A stretch of 64,000 bases of DNA, taken from Enterobacter ludwigii. Its GTDB lineage: Bacteria > Pseudomonadota > Gammaproteobacteria > Enterobacterales > Enterobacteriaceae. The position numbers were made by a program, and so were the translations under genes. Each line of letters opens with the position of its first letter. Position 1 is the stretch's first letter. Below, piece after piece: positions 36,272 to 46,796 of this stretch. The notes beneath the pieces are model-generated. The model ran no database searches. It had not been told where the DNA came from and was given only the letters and a program-made list of their open reading frames with translations. The stretch is from positions 124,001 to 188,000 of the forward strand of contig CEFQ01000003.1 in assembly GCA_900068845.1 (NCBI GenBank), read 5' to 3'.

Positions 36272-36390
36272 GGCATGTGCGGTAACTGAATCCTGTACCA
36301 GACATCAGAGCGATCTGAATTCCAACGCAAAAGGTTGTTGCCGTGCCGCTCACTGGCTACCCTTCTTCGCAGCTAATGCAAGAGGACGCC

Positions 36391-37386
36391 ATGCAGCAAA
36401 AAATTTACTGGATCGACAACTTACGTGCGGTTGCCTGCCTGATGGTGATCGTCATCCACACCACGACCTGGTATATCACCGGACCAATGGCTGCATCGGG
36501 TATGAGCTGGGATGTGGCGAACCTGCTAAACTCGGCGTCACGCGTCTGCGTTCCGCTGTTCTTTATGATCTCAGGTTACCTGTTTTTCGGTGAACGCAGC
36601 GCCCAAGGGCGTCATCTGCTGCGCATCGTGCTGTGCCTGCTGTTCTATAGCGGGGTGGCGCTGGCGTATATCACCTGGCTAACGCCGATCAGCGAAGGGC
36701 GATCGTTGCTCAAGCTGCTGCAAAAACCGGTGTTTTACCACCTGTGGTTCTTCTTCGCCATCATCGGCATCTATCTGTTATCACCGCTGATTCAGGTAAA
36801 AAGCGTGGCACCGCGTTATGTGGTCATGCTGGTAATCGTGCTGGCGGTGCTGGCGAATCCAAATACCGTGAGCCAATCGCTCGGGCCATTCCACTGGCTG
36901 CCGGTGAACCTGTATGTTAGCGGCGACAGCATTTACTACTTGTTGTATGCACTGCTCGGACGTGCGATTGGCTGTATGGAAACTGACAGGCGTAGCGTGA
37001 GCTGGCTGGCGGGGTTGGGCTTTATCGCCTGTGTGCTTGGCATAGCGCTCGGCACCAAACAGATGCTGAAAATCAACGGCGCGTTCAACGATACCTGGTA
37101 TCTCTATTGCGGGCCGCTGGTGTTTATCGCTGCTATCAGCCTGTTGATCTTGTTCAAAAATACGCTGAATCAGCGTGCGCTGCCGATTCTCGCCACCATT
37201 TCTCATTACTCGCTACCGATCTACGGCTTTCACGCGCTGTTTATCCACTTTCTACGCACCAATCATTACGATGACATGTCGCGGCCCTGGCTCGATTTAC
37301 CGTGGGTAATGGGCGTAACGCTATTGGGTAGCCTGCTGCTGGCGATACTGCTAAAACGCGTGGATAAACGTCATCTGGTAAGCTGA
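36391..37386 (+). CDS. wecH: O-acetyltransferase WecH (YiaH) family
   Basis: A 331-residue integral membrane acyltransferase of the OafA/WecH family (acyltransferase 3). It begins MQQKIYWIDNLRAVACLMVI, with the conserved IHTTTWY, VPLFFMISGYLFFGERS and LQKPVFYHLWFFFA segments matching E. coli WecH, which O-acetylates enterobacterial common antigen. About ten transmembrane segments are seen. Start at 36391 after AGAGGA; a longer frame is rejected. Its 3' end overlaps the convergent GlxA-type gene by 16 bases. Confidence 0.92.
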   Translation: MQQKIYWIDNLRAVACLMVIVIHTTTWYITGPMAASGMSWDVANLLNSASRVCVPLFFMISGYLFFGERSAQGRHLLRIVLCLLFYSGVALAYITWLTPISEGRSLLKLLQKPVFYHLWFFFAIIGIYLLSPLIQVKSVAPRYVVMLVIVLAVLANPNTVSQSLGPFHWLPVNLYVSGDSIYYLLYALLGRAIGCMETDRRSVSWLAGLGFIACVLGIALGTKQMLKINGAFNDTWYLYCGPLVFIAAISLLILFKNTLNQRALPILATISHYSLPIYGFHALFIHFLRTNHYDDMSRPWLDLPWVMGVTLLGSLLLAILLKRVDKRHLVS

Positions 37387-38303
37387 TCGTCCCAGCGCTG
37401 ATGTGCGCGTCGCAGCTGGCGCGCCGAGGAGAATCCGGCCGCCAGCGCCGCTTTCTCCGCCGCTTCACCCTGTTGCTGACGTTGGCGTGCAATCACTAAG
37501 CGCAGCTGTTCGTGGTACTCGCGCACGCTGATGCCCAGATGCTGGCGGAACAAGCGAGTCAGATGGCGTTCGCTGACGTGCGCCCGCTCGGCCAGCGCGC
37601 TCAGCGACCAGTCGTGTTCGGGATGGGCGATCATCACATCCTGCGCGCGGTGAATCGCTGGATGCATGTGGTTGCGATAGCGTAGCCACGGCGACAGCTG
37701 CGGATCGTCGCCGGAACGGCGGAACCACACCACCATTTCGCGTGCTACCTTCAAAGCCTGCGGTGCACCGCACAGCCGAGTAATCAAATGCAACGCCAGA
37801 TCAATGCCAGCGGTAATGCCCGCGCTGGTCCAGATACCGCTATCTTCGACGAAAACACGGTTATCTTTCACTAATGCCGCCGGTGCTGCCGCTTTCAGCC
37901 GCGATAAGACATCGTGATGCGTGGTGCAATGTATGCCATCCAGTAATCCCGCCTGTGCCGAAAGAAGTGCCCCGGAACAGATGCACACCAGCGTGATGCG
38001 CTGCTCGTTAATCGCCGATTGCTGCTGGCGCAGCCAGTCACGCGCCATCGCTGCCGGTTCGGTGTCGAAACAGACGCGAGAATCGTACACGCCGGGCACC
38101 ACCAGCAGGCTGTTTCCGGGCAGTTGTGCGGGTAACGGCGCGATGTCAGCGATGGTCATGCCGGTGGAGCACAGCACGCTCGGCTGCGGGCCGATGTAGT
38201 GCAGCGTAAAGTGGCCGTCAGCCAGCTGCAGGGTTTCAGCGGGGCCGGTGAGATCGAGCGCCATCACGCCGGGAAGGACAAGGAAGAAGACGTGTTGTGG
38301 CAT
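37371..38303 (-). CDS. GlxA-type AraC-family regulator (DJ-1/PfpI + helix-turn-helix)
   Basis: A 310-residue regulator with an N-terminal DJ-1/PfpI-like domain (about residues 1-165; conserved cysteine in VCICSGALLSAQAG) and a C-terminal AraC DNA-binding domain with two helix-turn-helices (WSLSALAERAHVSERHLTRL and KAALAAGFSSARQLRRAHQR). The family (GlxA, FtrA) senses small metabolites. Single gene; its 5' side has a tandem repeat and REP-like element. The target is unknown. Confidence 0.88.
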   Translation of the reverse strand: MPQHVFFLVLPGVMALDLTGPAETLQLADGHFTLHYIGPQPSVLCSTGMTIADIAPLPAQLPGNSLLVVPGVYDSRVCFDTEPAAMARDWLRQQQSAINEQRITLVCICSGALLSAQAGLLDGIHCTTHHDVLSRLKAAAPAALVKDNRVFVEDSGIWTSAGITAGIDLALHLITRLCGAPQALKVAREMVVWFRRSGDDPQLSPWLRYRNHMHPAIHRAQDVMIAHPEHDWSLSALAERAHVSERHLTRLFRQHLGISVREYHEQLRLVIARQRQQQGEAAEKAALAAGFSSARQLRRAHQRWDDQLTR

Positions 38304-38320
38304 GGTGGGCTCCGTGGGAT

Positions 38321-38401
38321 GGGTGCGACGTTCGGCCAGGGCGGCATGAATGCCGAATTGGGTGCGACGCTCGGCCAGGGCGGCATGAATGCCGCCCCTA
38401 C
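38321..38401. repeat. 39-base tandem repeat upstream of the GlxA-type gene
   Basis: GGGTGCGACG, then TTCGGCCAGGGCGGCATGAA, TGCCG: the unit begins at 38321 and again at 38360, so the period is 39 bases. The second copy runs on to CCCCTAC. Each holds a GGCGGCATGAATGCCG hairpin. It is unlike families A and B in detail but shares the CCCCTAC end. Confidence 0.85.
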
Positions 38402-38402
38402 A

Positions 38403-38425
38403 GTAGGATCGCCATTCATGGCGAC
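38403..38425. repeat. REP-like palindrome, family B
   Basis: GTAGGATCGCCATTCATGGC, then GAC, directly after the 39-base tandem repeat. It is one base different from the other family B cores and forms a short hairpin. Confidence 0.75.
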
Positions 38426-38505
38426 AAAATCAGGCCAAACTATCTGACATGACTCGCACATCATACCTGACAAAAAACCTCACATCCTGCCAAATCCAGC
38501 CATCA

Positions 38506-39948
38506 TCAAGACATCAACGGCTGTAGCTGCTGATACAAGCGTGCAAACACTTCACGCTGCGGCTGATAGGCTTGATGTCGTGCCGCGTCCGGCTGATGCC
38601 GCTGCGCCAATTCCAGCGCGGGCCAACGGCTATCGGCATCAATCGCCAGCTGCGCCAGTCTCGCCGCACCCAGCGCCGGGCCAACCTCGCCGCCGTGACA
38701 ATAATCCAGCGTTTGTCCGCTGATATCGGCCAGCATCTGCCGCCAGTACGCACTTCGCGCACCGCCGCCAATCAGCATCACGGTTTTCGGCTGCACGCCG
38801 CACTCATGCACCGCGTCCATACCTTCAGCCAGCGCAAAGCCCACGCCTTGCAGCACCGCGCGCGCCAGCTCTGGTCGGCCATGCTGATGCGTCAAACCAA
38901 AGAACGCGCCCTGCGCCTGCGGATTGTTATGCGGTGTGCGCTCGCCAGAAAGATAAGGCAGGAACCACACTGACGGCACATCGCTGCGCGCTTTCTCCGC
39001 CTCACTCAGCAGCTGCGGCACATCCTCACAACCGGTCAGCGCCGCCGCCCAATCGAGGCAGGAAGCCGCGCTCAAAATCACCGACATCAAATGCCAGCGT
39101 TGCGGCAGCGCGTGACAGAAACTGTGCACCGCACGCTGGGGATTACTGAGATAGCCGTCGCTCACCAGGAAATAGACGCCTGACGTACCGAGCGACAGCA
39201 TGCCTTGTCCCGGCTCAACCATGCCAACGCCTACCGCGCCCGCCGCGTTATCGCCGCCGCCCGCCACCAGCGGCACCGTTTGCATGCCCCATCGTGCAGC
39301 GACATCCGGCAACAAAGTACCGGTAATCTGATTGCCCTCAAACAGCTGCGGCATCTGGCTACGCTGCAAATCGCAGGCGTTGAGCATCTCCTCACTCCAG
39401 TCGCGCTGCGCTACATCCAGCCACATCGTTCCCGCCGCGTCCGACATATCGCTGGCAAAATCTCCACTCATACGAAAGCGCAGATAATCTTTGGGTAACA
39501 ACACTTTAGCCACCTGAGCAAACACCTGCGGTTCATGCTGTTTCACCCATAGCAGCTTAGGCGCGGTGAAGCCGGGCATCATCAAGTTACCCGTGATGCG
39601 ACGCGCATCCGGCACGCGCTTTTCCAGTTCCTGACACTGCTCACCACTGCGCCCGTCATTCCACAAAATCGCCGGACGCAGCACCTGATTATCGCTATCC
39701 AGTAAAGTGGCACCGTGCATCTGCCCGCTCAGACCAATCGCCTTAACGCCGCGCAGGTCGTGCTGCTGCGCCAGCGCCTGCATGGCTTGATCCGTCGCTT
39801 GCCACCAGCTTTCGGCATCTTGCTCACTCCATAACGGCTGCGGCCGCGACACCTCCAGCGGAGCACTCTCCACTGCGATCACTTTGCCGTGTGCATCCAG
39901 CAGTGCCACTTTCACGCCGGAGGTGCCTAAATCGATGCCGATAACCAT
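38506..39948 (-). CDS. xylB: xylulokinase
   Basis: FGGY-family kinase that phosphorylates D-xylulose to xylulose-5-phosphate for the pentose phosphate pathway. The protein is 480 residues (484 in E. coli) and starts MVIGIDLGTSGVKVALLDAH, the FGGY ATP-site signature; further motifs are GLSGQMHGA, ILWNDGRSG and LIGGGARSAYWRQMLADI. It lies 17 bases downstream of xylA on the same strand, in the xylAB operon. Confidence 0.97.
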   Translation of the reverse strand: MVIGIDLGTSGVKVALLDAHGKVIAVESAPLEVSRPQPLWSEQDAESWWQATDQAMQALAQQHDLRGVKAIGLSGQMHGATLLDSDNQVLRPAILWNDGRSGEQCQELEKRVPDARRITGNLMMPGFTAPKLLWVKQHEPQVFAQVAKVLLPKDYLRFRMSGDFASDMSDAAGTMWLDVAQRDWSEEMLNACDLQRSQMPQLFEGNQITGTLLPDVAARWGMQTVPLVAGGGDNAAGAVGVGMVEPGQGMLSLGTSGVYFLVSDGYLSNPQRAVHSFCHALPQRWHLMSVILSAASCLDWAAALTGCEDVPQLLSEAEKARSDVPSVWFLPYLSGERTPHNNPQAQGAFFGLTHQHGRPELARAVLQGVGFALAEGMDAVHECGVQPKTVMLIGGGARSAYWRQMLADISGQTLDYCHGGEVGPALGAARLAQLAIDADSRWPALELAQRHQPDAARHQAYQPQREVFARLYQQLQPLMS

Positions 39949-39965
39949 GCTGCGCTCCTGAAAAG

Positions 39966-41288
39966 TTAAAAATCAAACAAGTAGTGATTCACCAGATTCT
40001 CCAGCTGCTCCTGGCGTCCACTGCGATGCTGTGGATCAAATTGCTGTTGCTGCGCCTGTTCCGCCAGCGCGGCGAGGGAAAATTCCCCCTTCAGGATCTG
40101 CTGTCCGAACTCGCCGTTCCAGCCGCTGTAACGCTGTGCCACACGCTTATCCAACTCACCATCAGCCACCATGCGTGCCGCGACTTTTAATGCCAGCGCC
40201 ATGGTATCCATCGCGCCGATATGGCCGTAGAACAAGTCATATTTATCCGTGCTCTGACGACGCACTTTGGCATCAAAGTTTAAGCCGCCGGTGGTGAATC
40301 CGCCCGCTTTGATAATTTCGTACAGCACTAGCGCATTCTCTTCAACGCTGACCGGGAACTGGTCGGTATCCCAGCCACACTGCATATCGCCGCGGTTAGC
40401 ATCCACCGAGCCAAATATCCCCAGCGCGATGGCGGTTGCGATTTCATGATGGAATGAGTGCCCGGCCAGCGTCGCGTGGTTGGCTTCCACATTTACTTTG
40501 ATCTCTTTCTCCAACCCGAATTGCTTCAGGAAGCCATAAACTGTCGCGACATCATAGTCATACTGATGTTTTGTCGGTTCCTGTGGCTTGGGTTCAATCA
40601 GCAGCATGCCGTGGAAACCGATCTTATGTTTGTGCTCCACCACCATCTGCATAAACCGGCCAATCTGCTCGCGCTCCTGGCGCAGGTCAGTATTCAGCAG
40701 GGTTTCATAACCTTCACGCCCGCCCCACAGCACATAGTTCTCGCCGCCAAGGGTTTTCGTGGCCTGCATGGCGCTGCACACCTGGCTGGCGGCCCAGGCA
40801 AAAATTTCCGGATCTGGATTGGTTGCCGCACCCGCACCGTAACGCGGATGGGTAAAGCAGTTCGCGGTTCCCCACAGCAGTTTCACGCCGGTTTCCTGCT
40901 GTTTTTCCAGCAACTTATCCGTCATCACGGCAAAGTTTTCGCGATAGCTTTTCAACGAATCGCCTTCCGGTGAGACATCCACATCATGGAAACAGTAGTA
41001 AGGCACATTCAGTTTATGAAAGAACTCAAAAGCAACGTCGGCCTTTTGCTTCGCCAGTTCAAGTGCATCACCCGGCTTCTGCCACGGACGATCAAACGCC
41101 CCGACGCCGAACATATCCGCGCCATTCCAGCAGAAGGTGTGCCAGTAACAGGCCGCAAAGCGCAGATGCTCCGCCATGGTTTTACCGAGAATCACTTCGT
41201 CCGGGTTGTAATGACGAAACGCCAAAGGATTGTGGGTATGACTTCCTTCAAAACGAACGCGTTCAAGCTGGTCGAAATAGGCGTGCAT
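39966..41288 (-). CDS. xylA: xylose isomerase
   Basis: Metal-dependent cytoplasmic isomerase converting D-xylose to D-xylulose. The protein is 440 residues, as in E. coli, and begins [15 protein letters not shown]. Motifs include [54 protein letters not shown] and [20 protein letters not shown], with the His, Asp and Glu that hold two metal ions. A strong GGAGCTA site precedes the ATG. First gene of xylAB; divergent from xylFGH with a shared control region. Confidence 0.98.
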   Translation of the reverse strand: MHAYFDQLERVRFEGSHTHNPLAFRHYNPDEVILGKTMAEHLRFAACYWHTFCWNGADMFGVGAFDRPWQKPGDALELAKQKADVAFEFFHKLNVPYYCFHDVDVSPEGDSLKSYRENFAVMTDKLLEKQQETGVKLLWGTANCFTHPRYGAGAATNPDPEIFAWAASQVCSAMQATKTLGGENYVLWGGREGYETLLNTDLRQEREQIGRFMQMVVEHKHKIGFHGMLLIEPKPQEPTKHQYDYDVATVYGFLKQFGLEKEIKVNVEANHATLAGHSFHHEIATAIALGIFGSVDANRGDMQCGWDTDQFPVSVEENALVLYEIIKAGGFTTGGLNFDAKVRRQSTDKYDLFYGHIGAMDTMALALKVAARMVADGELDKRVAQRYSGWNGEFGQQILKGEFSLAALAEQAQQQQFDPQHRSGRQEQLENLVNHYLFDF

Positions 41289-41404
41289 AGTTAGCTCCTT
41301 AGCAAGAGGACCCGAATGGTCAGCTTTGAGCCGTTATTGTGATGATGTAATTTACTGCTGCTCAATTACGATATTTAACACTCACCGTAAGATAATTATT
41401 ATTT

Positions 41405-41423
41405 GTGCGCCAGCTCGCAAAAT
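41405..41423 (-). promoter_or_regulatory. candidate XylR site in the xylA-xylF gap
   Basis: On the minus strand, ATTTTGCGAGCTGGCGCAC (complement of 41405-41423) resembles the E. coli xylA leader ATTTTGCGAGC.GCGCAC as I recall it, where XylR binds. It sits about 120 bases before the xylA ATG. A run with the E. coli sequence AATTGAGCA also recurs nearby. I found no clear CRP site here. Confidence 0.45.
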
Positions 41424-41633
41424 AATGTCGTTATTTTCATCGAACCCTCTCACTCTCACTTTTTCTGAAAGCGTTCAAATATCGATCGCGCTCATAAAAA
41501 CATAAATAAACTAAAAAACGTAATAGCCGGATAAAAATCAGTAATTGATGTTGCCTGAAACTCAGGGCAACAATTCATCGGCCTGGTTATAAGCCTTACA
41601 ACGACAACAGCCTCTACCTACAGGATTAACACC

Positions 41634-42626
41634 ATGAATATGAAACAATCACTGTTGGCCGCCTGCGCGGCTCTGGCCCTGTTTAGTCACACGGGTAGCG
41701 CCAAAGAAATCAAAATCGGCATGGCCATTGATGATTTACGTCTGGAACGTTGGCAAAAAGATCGCGATATCTTTGTTAAACAAGCCGAATCCCTGGGTGC
41801 AAAAGTGTTTGTGCAATCCGCTAACGGCAACGAAGAAACGCAGATGTCGCAAATTGAAAATATGATCAATCGCGGCGTCGATGTATTGGTCATCATCCCT
41901 TATAACGGCCAGGTTTTAAGTAATGTGGTTGCGGAAGCGAAACGTGAAGGCATTAAAGTGCTGGCGTATGACCGCATGATTAATAATGCCGACATTGATT
42001 TTTATATCTCATTCGATAATGAAAAAGTGGGTGAATTACAGGCCGAAAGTATTGTGAAGCAAGTACCAAAAGGTAATTACTTCCTGATGGGCGGCTCGCC
42101 GGTGGATAATAACGCGCGCCTGTTCCGTGCCGGTCAGATGAAAGTGTTAAAACCTTATATTGATAATGGCAGTATTAAAGTGGTCGGCGATCAATGGGTT
42201 GATGCCTGGCTGCCGGAAAATGCGCTGAAAATAATGGAAAACGCCTTAACCGCCAACAGTAACCACATTGATGCCGTTGTGGCGTCGAATGATGCCACCG
42301 CAGGTGGTGCAATTCAGGCATTAAGTGCGCAGGGACTGTCGGGCAAAGTCGCGATCTCCGGCCAGGATGCCGATCTCGCCGCCATCAAACGCATCATGAA
42401 CGGCACGCAAACCATGACGGTCTACAAACCCATCACCGAGCTGGCTACCGAAGCGGCCAAAATCGCGGTGGAACTCGGTGACGATAAGCATCCTGCCAGC
42501 AACAGCAAGCTGAATAATGGCCTGAAAGATGTGCCATCGCGCCTGCTAAATCCTATTCCCGTGAACAAAGACAATATCGAAAGCACGGTAGTGAAAGACG
42601 GCTTCCACAAGCAGAGCGAACTCTAA
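41634..42626 (+). CDS. xylF: D-xylose-binding periplasmic protein
   Basis: Periplasmic binding protein of the high-affinity xylose ABC transporter. The protein is 330 residues (330 in E. coli). A signal peptide ([23 protein letters not shown]) precedes the mature [17 protein letters not shown]. Features are [38 protein letters not shown]-like sequence, the [13 protein letters not shown] segment and KPITELA. First gene of xylFGH-xylR. Confidence 0.97.
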   Translation: MNMKQSLLAACAALALFSHTGSAKEIKIGMAIDDLRLERWQKDRDIFVKQAESLGAKVFVQSANGNEETQMSQIENMINRGVDVLVIIPYNGQVLSNVVAEAKREGIKVLAYDRMINNADIDFYISFDNEKVGELQAESIVKQVPKGNYFLMGGSPVDNNARLFRAGQMKVLKPYIDNGSIKVVGDQWVDAWLPENALKIMENALTANSNHIDAVVASNDATAGGAIQALSAQGLSGKVAISGQDADLAAIKRIMNGTQTMTVYKPITELATEAAKIAVELGDDKHPASNSKLNNGLKDVPSRLLNPIPVNKDNIESTVVKDGFHKQSEL

Positions 42627-42654
42627 GGCGCGAGCCCGCAAAGGAGAGATGTCG

Positions 42655-44175
42655 ATGTTGCTGGAAATGAACCATATCACCAAACGCTTCGGCGCGGTGA
42701 AGGCACTGGATGACGTTAGCCTGCAGCTGGAAGCCGGTGAAGTGATGTCGCTGTGCGGCGAAAACGGCTCGGGGAAATCGACACTGATGAAGATCCTGTG
42801 CGGGCTTTATCCGCACGGTGACTTCGAAGGCCGTATCCATTTTGCGGGCGACGAGATTCAGGCGCAAACCATCCGAGATACCGAACGCAAAGGGATCGTG
42901 ATTATCCATCAGGAGCTGGCGCTGGTGCGGCAGCTGACGGTGATGGAAAACATTTTCCTTGGGGCTGAGCTGGGACGTTTCGGCTTGGTGGATGACGAAA
43001 CCATGACGCTGCGCTGTCAGCAGTTGCTGGAGCGGGTCAAATTGCCTGTTTCCCCGGATACGCGCGTCGGTGAGCTCGGATTAGGCCAGCAACAACTGGT
43101 GGAGATTGCGCGCGCGCTGAATAAACAGGTGCGCCTGCTGATCCTTGACGAACCGACCTCTTCGCTCACCGAACAGGAAACCGAGGTGCTGCTCAGCATT
43201 ATCAAAAACCTGCGCGAGCACGGCATCGCCTGCATCTACATCTCCCACAAACTCAACGAGGTAAAAGCGATTTCAGACATCATCTGCGTGATCCGCGACG
43301 GTCAGCATATCGCGACACGCCCGGCCGCCGGACTGAGTGAAGATGACATCATCACCATGATGGTTGGGCGCGAGCTGACTGCGCTCTATCCGCATAGCCC
43401 ACACGAGATTGGCGAAACCGTGTTGCAGGTAGACAACCTTACCGCCTGGCATCCTATCAACCGTCATATCCGCCGGGTGGATAACGTCTCCTTCAGCCTG
43501 AAGCGTGGCGAAATCCTGGGGATTGCCGGGCTGGTCGGTGCCGGTCGAACCGAAACCGTACAGTGCCTGTTTGGCGTTTGGCCCGGTCGCTGGCAGGGCG
43601 ATATTCAGATTAATGGCAAGAAAGTCCGCATTAATGATTGTCGCGCCGCCATCGCCCATGGCATCGCGATGGTGCCGGAAGATCGCAAAAAAGATGGCAT
43701 CGTACCGCTGATGGGCGTGGGCAAAAACATCACGCTGGCCGCGCTGGATCAATTCTCTCCCCGGCTTTCTCTGCTGGATGAAGCGCAGGAGCAACAGGCG
43801 ATTAACCAATCCATTGCGCGCCTGCGGGTGAAAACTTCATCAGCGGAGCTGCCGATTGGTCGTCTGAGCGGTGGCAACCAGCAAAAGGCGATCCTCGCCA
43901 AATGTCTGCTGCTCAATCCAAAAATCTTAATTCTTGATGAGCCCACGCGCGGCATTGATGTGGGCGCACGCCAGGAAATCTATCTGCTGATCAATTCGCT
44001 CGTGCAGCAAGGGATCGCCGTGATTGTCATTTCGTCCGAGCTGCCCGAAGTATTAGGCCTGAGCGATCGGGTTTTGGTGATGCATGAAGGAAAAATCAAA
44101 GCCGATCTGATTAACGATAACCTGACTCAGGAGCAGGTGATGGAAGCCGCCCTGCGGAGTGAACACTATGCTTAA
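42655..44175 (+). CDS. xylG: D-xylose ABC transporter ATP-binding protein
   Basis: Tandem ATPase of the xylose transporter, two ABC domains. Each half has a Walker A motif: [13 protein letters not shown] in the first; in the second, GLVGAGRTE is the degenerate form usual for sugar transporters. Walker B motifs are [14 protein letters not shown] and [14 protein letters not shown]; signatures are [14 protein letters not shown] and [12 protein letters not shown]. It has 506 residues. The start at 42655 is chosen because AAGGAG lies eight bases before it and only two before the upstream in-frame ATG. The end overlaps xylH by eight bases. Confidence 0.97.
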   Translation: MLLEMNHITKRFGAVKALDDVSLQLEAGEVMSLCGENGSGKSTLMKILCGLYPHGDFEGRIHFAGDEIQAQTIRDTERKGIVIIHQELALVRQLTVMENIFLGAELGRFGLVDDETMTLRCQQLLERVKLPVSPDTRVGELGLGQQQLVEIARALNKQVRLLILDEPTSSLTEQETEVLLSIIKNLREHGIACIYISHKLNEVKAISDIICVIRDGQHIATRPAAGLSEDDIITMMVGRELTALYPHSPHEIGETVLQVDNLTAWHPINRHIRRVDNVSFSLKRGEILGIAGLVGAGRTETVQCLFGVWPGRWQGDIQINGKKVRINDCRAAIAHGIAMVPEDRKKDGIVPLMGVGKNITLAALDQFSPRLSLLDEAQEQQAINQSIARLRVKTSSAELPIGRLSGGNQQKAILAKCLLLNPKILILDEPTRGIDVGARQEIYLLINSLVQQGIAVIVISSELPEVLGLSDRVLVMHEGKIKADLINDNLTQEQVMEAALRSEHYA

Positions 44176-45349
44176 AACCGAAAGTACACAACGCGGCCTC
44201 ACCACACCGGGTAAAGGTGCGCCAGGTAAATTCTCGCTACCGGATTTACAGGTGCTGGTGATGCTGGGTGCGATTGTCCTGATCGCCCTGTTTTTCACCT
44301 GGACCACCGACGGTGCCTGGCTTAGCGCACGTAATGTCTCCAACCTGCTGCGCCAGACCGCCATCACCGGCATTCTCGCGGTCGGTATGGTGTTTGTCAT
44401 TATCTCTGCAGAGATCGATCTCTCGGTGGGGTCAATGATGGGATTACTCGGCGGCGCCGCGGCCATCTTTGATGTCTGGCTCGGTTGGCCTTTGCCGCTC
44501 ACCATCGTCGTGACGCTGGTGATGGGCTTACTGCTTGGCACCTGGAACGGCTGGTGGGTGGCCTATCGCAAGGTCCCGTCGTTTATTGTCACGCTGGCGG
44601 GGATGCTGGCGTTTCGTGGCATTCTGGTCGGCATCACCGATGGCACCACGGTAGCGCCCACCAGCCCGGCGATGTCGCAAATAGGGCAAAGTTATCTGCC
44701 TGGCGGGATCGGTTTTGGCTTCGGCTTTGCTGGCCTGGCGCTGTTTATCCTCTGGCAATGGCGTTTACGTCTGCGTCGCCAACATCTTGGTCTGGCACAA
44801 ACGTCCGTCAGCGGGACGCTTGCACGCCAGGCTATCACCGCCGTGCTGGTATTAGGGGCGATTTGGCTGCTCAACGATTATCGCGGTGTACCGACGCCCG
44901 TCTTGCTGCTGGCGCTGTTGTTGCTCGGCGGTATGTTTATGGCAACCCGCACTGCCTTTGGCCGCCGGATTTATGCCATCGGTGGCAACCTGGACGCCGC
45001 GCGCCTTTCGGGCATTAATGTGGCCCGCACCAAGCTGGCTGTGTTTGCCATTAATGGCGTGATGGTGGCGATTGCAGGTCTGATTCTGAGTTCACGCCTT
45101 GGCGCGGGTTCGCCTTCGGCAGGCAATATTGCCGAGCTGGATGCCATCGCCGCCTGTGTAATTGGCGGTACCAGTCTGGCGGGCGGCGTGGGCTCAGTGG
45201 CAGGCGCGGTAATCGGCGCCTTTATTATGGCTTCCCTGGATAACGGCATGAGCATGATGGATGTCCCGACCTTCTGGCAGTACATCGTGAAGGGCGCCAT
45301 TCTGCTGCTGGCGGTGTGGATGGATACCGCGACACGGCGTCGGGTGTAA
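44168..45349 (+). CDS. xylH: D-xylose ABC transporter permease
   Basis: Membrane channel of the xylose ABC transporter; 393 residues, as in E. coli. Ten or so hydrophobic segments with the BPD_transp_2-family loop [18 protein letters not shown] and [19 protein letters not shown]. Starts at 44168 (ATG), overlapping the end of xylG. It works with XylF and XylG. Confidence 0.97.
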   Translation: MLKTESTQRGLTTPGKGAPGKFSLPDLQVLVMLGAIVLIALFFTWTTDGAWLSARNVSNLLRQTAITGILAVGMVFVIISAEIDLSVGSMMGLLGGAAAIFDVWLGWPLPLTIVVTLVMGLLLGTWNGWWVAYRKVPSFIVTLAGMLAFRGILVGITDGTTVAPTSPAMSQIGQSYLPGGIGFGFGFAGLALFILWQWRLRLRRQHLGLAQTSVSGTLARQAITAVLVLGAIWLLNDYRGVPTPVLLLALLLLGGMFMATRTAFGRRIYAIGGNLDAARLSGINVARTKLAVFAINGVMVAIAGLILSSRLGAGSPSAGNIAELDAIAACVIGGTSLAGGVGSVAGAVIGAFIMASLDNGMSMMDVPTFWQYIVKGAILLLAVWMDTATRRRV

Positions 45350-45442
45350 TCGCGTGGGGGATCACACTGTGGCGCAAATTCTTTCTGCTGTCCGTCGTGC
45401 CATGCTATGCAAGGTGCTGTCGATTTAGGAGAGTGCGCCACG

Positions 45443-46621
45443 ATGCATGAAAAACGCTTTCGCATTACGTTGCTGTTCAACGCCAATAAGGTCTATGACC
45501 GCCAGGTGGTTGAAGGTGTCGGTGAATATTTACAAGCGTCGCAAACGGATTGGGATATCTTCATTGAAGAGGATTTTCGTTGCCGCATCGACAACATCCG
45601 AGAATGGCTGGGTGATGGCGTTATCGCGGATTACGACGATCCTTCGATTGAAAAACTGCTGGCTAACGTGTCGGTGCCGATCGTCGGCGTAGGCGGATCG
45701 TATCATCAGCCGCAGGACTATCCGCCCGTGCATTACATCGCCACCGATAACGCCGCATTGGTCGAGAGCGCCTTTTTGCATTTGAAAGAGAAAGGCGTCA
45801 ACCGCTTTGCTTTCTATGGCTTGCCCGCAGCCAGCGGCAAACGCTGGGCGCAGGAGCGTGAGCATGCATTCCGCCAGCTGGTGGCGCGCGAGCGTTATCA
45901 AGGCGTGGTCTATCAGGGCATGGAAACGGCTCCGGAAAACTGGCAGCACGCCCAAAACCGCCTGGCAGACTGGCTGCAAACCCTGCCGCAGCAAACCGGC
46001 ATCATCGCCGTCACCGATTCCCGTGCGCGCCATCTTCTGCAGGCCTGCGAGTATCTCAAGATTCCGGTGCCTGAGAAGCTCACGGTAATCGGTATCGATA
46101 ACGAGGAACTGACGCGGTATCTGTCGCGCGTGGCGCTTTCGTCCGTGGCGCAGGGTTCGCGCCAGATGGGTTATCAGGCCGCAAAATTGCTGCATCGCCT
46201 ATTGGATAATCAGCCTCTGCAACTGCAGCGTATTCTGGTGCCACCGGTGAAAGTGATTGCGCGCCTATCCACCGATTTCCGCTCTTTGCACGATCCTGCG
46301 GTCATTCAGGCGATGCATTACATTCGCTTTAACGCCTGCAAAGGTATTAAGGTTGAACAGGTGCTGGATGCCATCGGCATCTCGCGATCAAATCTGGAAA
46401 AACGCTTCCGCGATGAAACCGGCGACACCATTCACGCCATGATCCACCGAGAAAAACTGGAGAAGGCGCGCGAGCTGCTGGCATGTTCTTCATTAAGCAT
46501 CAATGAGATATCACAAATGTGTGGTTACCCTTCGCTGCAATATTTCTATTCGGTATTTAAGAAAAGTTATGCCAATACACCCAAAGAGTATCGGCAGCTT
46601 CACGGTGAAAATGTGCTGTGA
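45443..46621 (+). CDS. xylR: xylose operon activator XylR
   Basis: AraC-type activator of xylAB and xylFGH, responding to D-xylose. It has 392 residues. An N-terminal LacI/ribose-binding-like domain binds xylose (WDIFIEEDF, VPIVGVGGSYH, AFYGLPAASGKRW, VIGIDNEELTRYLSRVALSS) and a C-terminal AraC domain has the helix-turn-helices GIKVEQVLDAIGISRSNLEK and LSINEISQMCGYPSLQYFYS. Start at 45443 with GGAG just upstream; the longer frame to 45407 is rejected. It lies 93 bases after xylH and probably has its own weak promoter or is read through. Confidence 0.97.
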   Translation: MHEKRFRITLLFNANKVYDRQVVEGVGEYLQASQTDWDIFIEEDFRCRIDNIREWLGDGVIADYDDPSIEKLLANVSVPIVGVGGSYHQPQDYPPVHYIATDNAALVESAFLHLKEKGVNRFAFYGLPAASGKRWAQEREHAFRQLVARERYQGVVYQGMETAPENWQHAQNRLADWLQTLPQQTGIIAVTDSRARHLLQACEYLKIPVPEKLTVIGIDNEELTRYLSRVALSSVAQGSRQMGYQAAKLLHRLLDNQPLQLQRILVPPVKVIARLSTDFRSLHDPAVIQAMHYIRFNACKGIKVEQVLDAIGISRSNLEKRFRDETGDTIHAMIHREKLEKARELLACSSLSINEISQMCGYPSLQYFYSVFKKSYANTPKEYRQLHGENVL

Positions 46622-46659
46622 CGCACGCCTGAGATCAAGAATTCAGCCGCGATTATCGC

Positions 46660-46665
46660 TATACT
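46660..46665 (+). promoter_or_regulatory. possible selC -10 box
   Basis: TATACT with a GC-rich following stretch (CCTGCGGC), about 18 bases before the tRNA 5' end. The -35 is not clear, so this is a suggestion only. Confidence 0.35.
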
Positions 46666-46682
46666 CCTGCGGCATCTTCAGA

Positions 46683-46777
46683 GGAAGATCGTCGTCTCCG
46701 GTGAGGCGGCCGGATTTCAAATCCGGTTGGGGCCGCCAGCGGTCCCGGGCAGGTTCGACTCCTGTGATCTTCCGCCA
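46683..46777 (+). tRNA. selC: tRNA-Sec (anticodon TCA)
   Basis: A 95-nt selenocysteine tRNA. It begins GGAAGATCGTCGTCTCCGG and ends in encoded CCA. The 8-bp acceptor stem pairs GGAAGATC with GATCTTCC, a longer acceptor than usual tRNAs. The anticodon loop TTTCAAA has TCA at 46717-46719, which reads UGA. A long variable arm (TGGGGCCGCCAGCGGTCCCGGG) is present. Together with selA, selB and fdoG this gives a full selenocysteine system in the window. No integrase or prophage is joined to it. Confidence 0.98.
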
Positions 46778-46796
46778 CTTCCACGTTTCTACACCG

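Noticed and set aside
41334-41349. CRP site TGTGATGATG.. in the xylA-xylF gap
   Set aside because: Only one half-site fits; the other half does not match TCACA.
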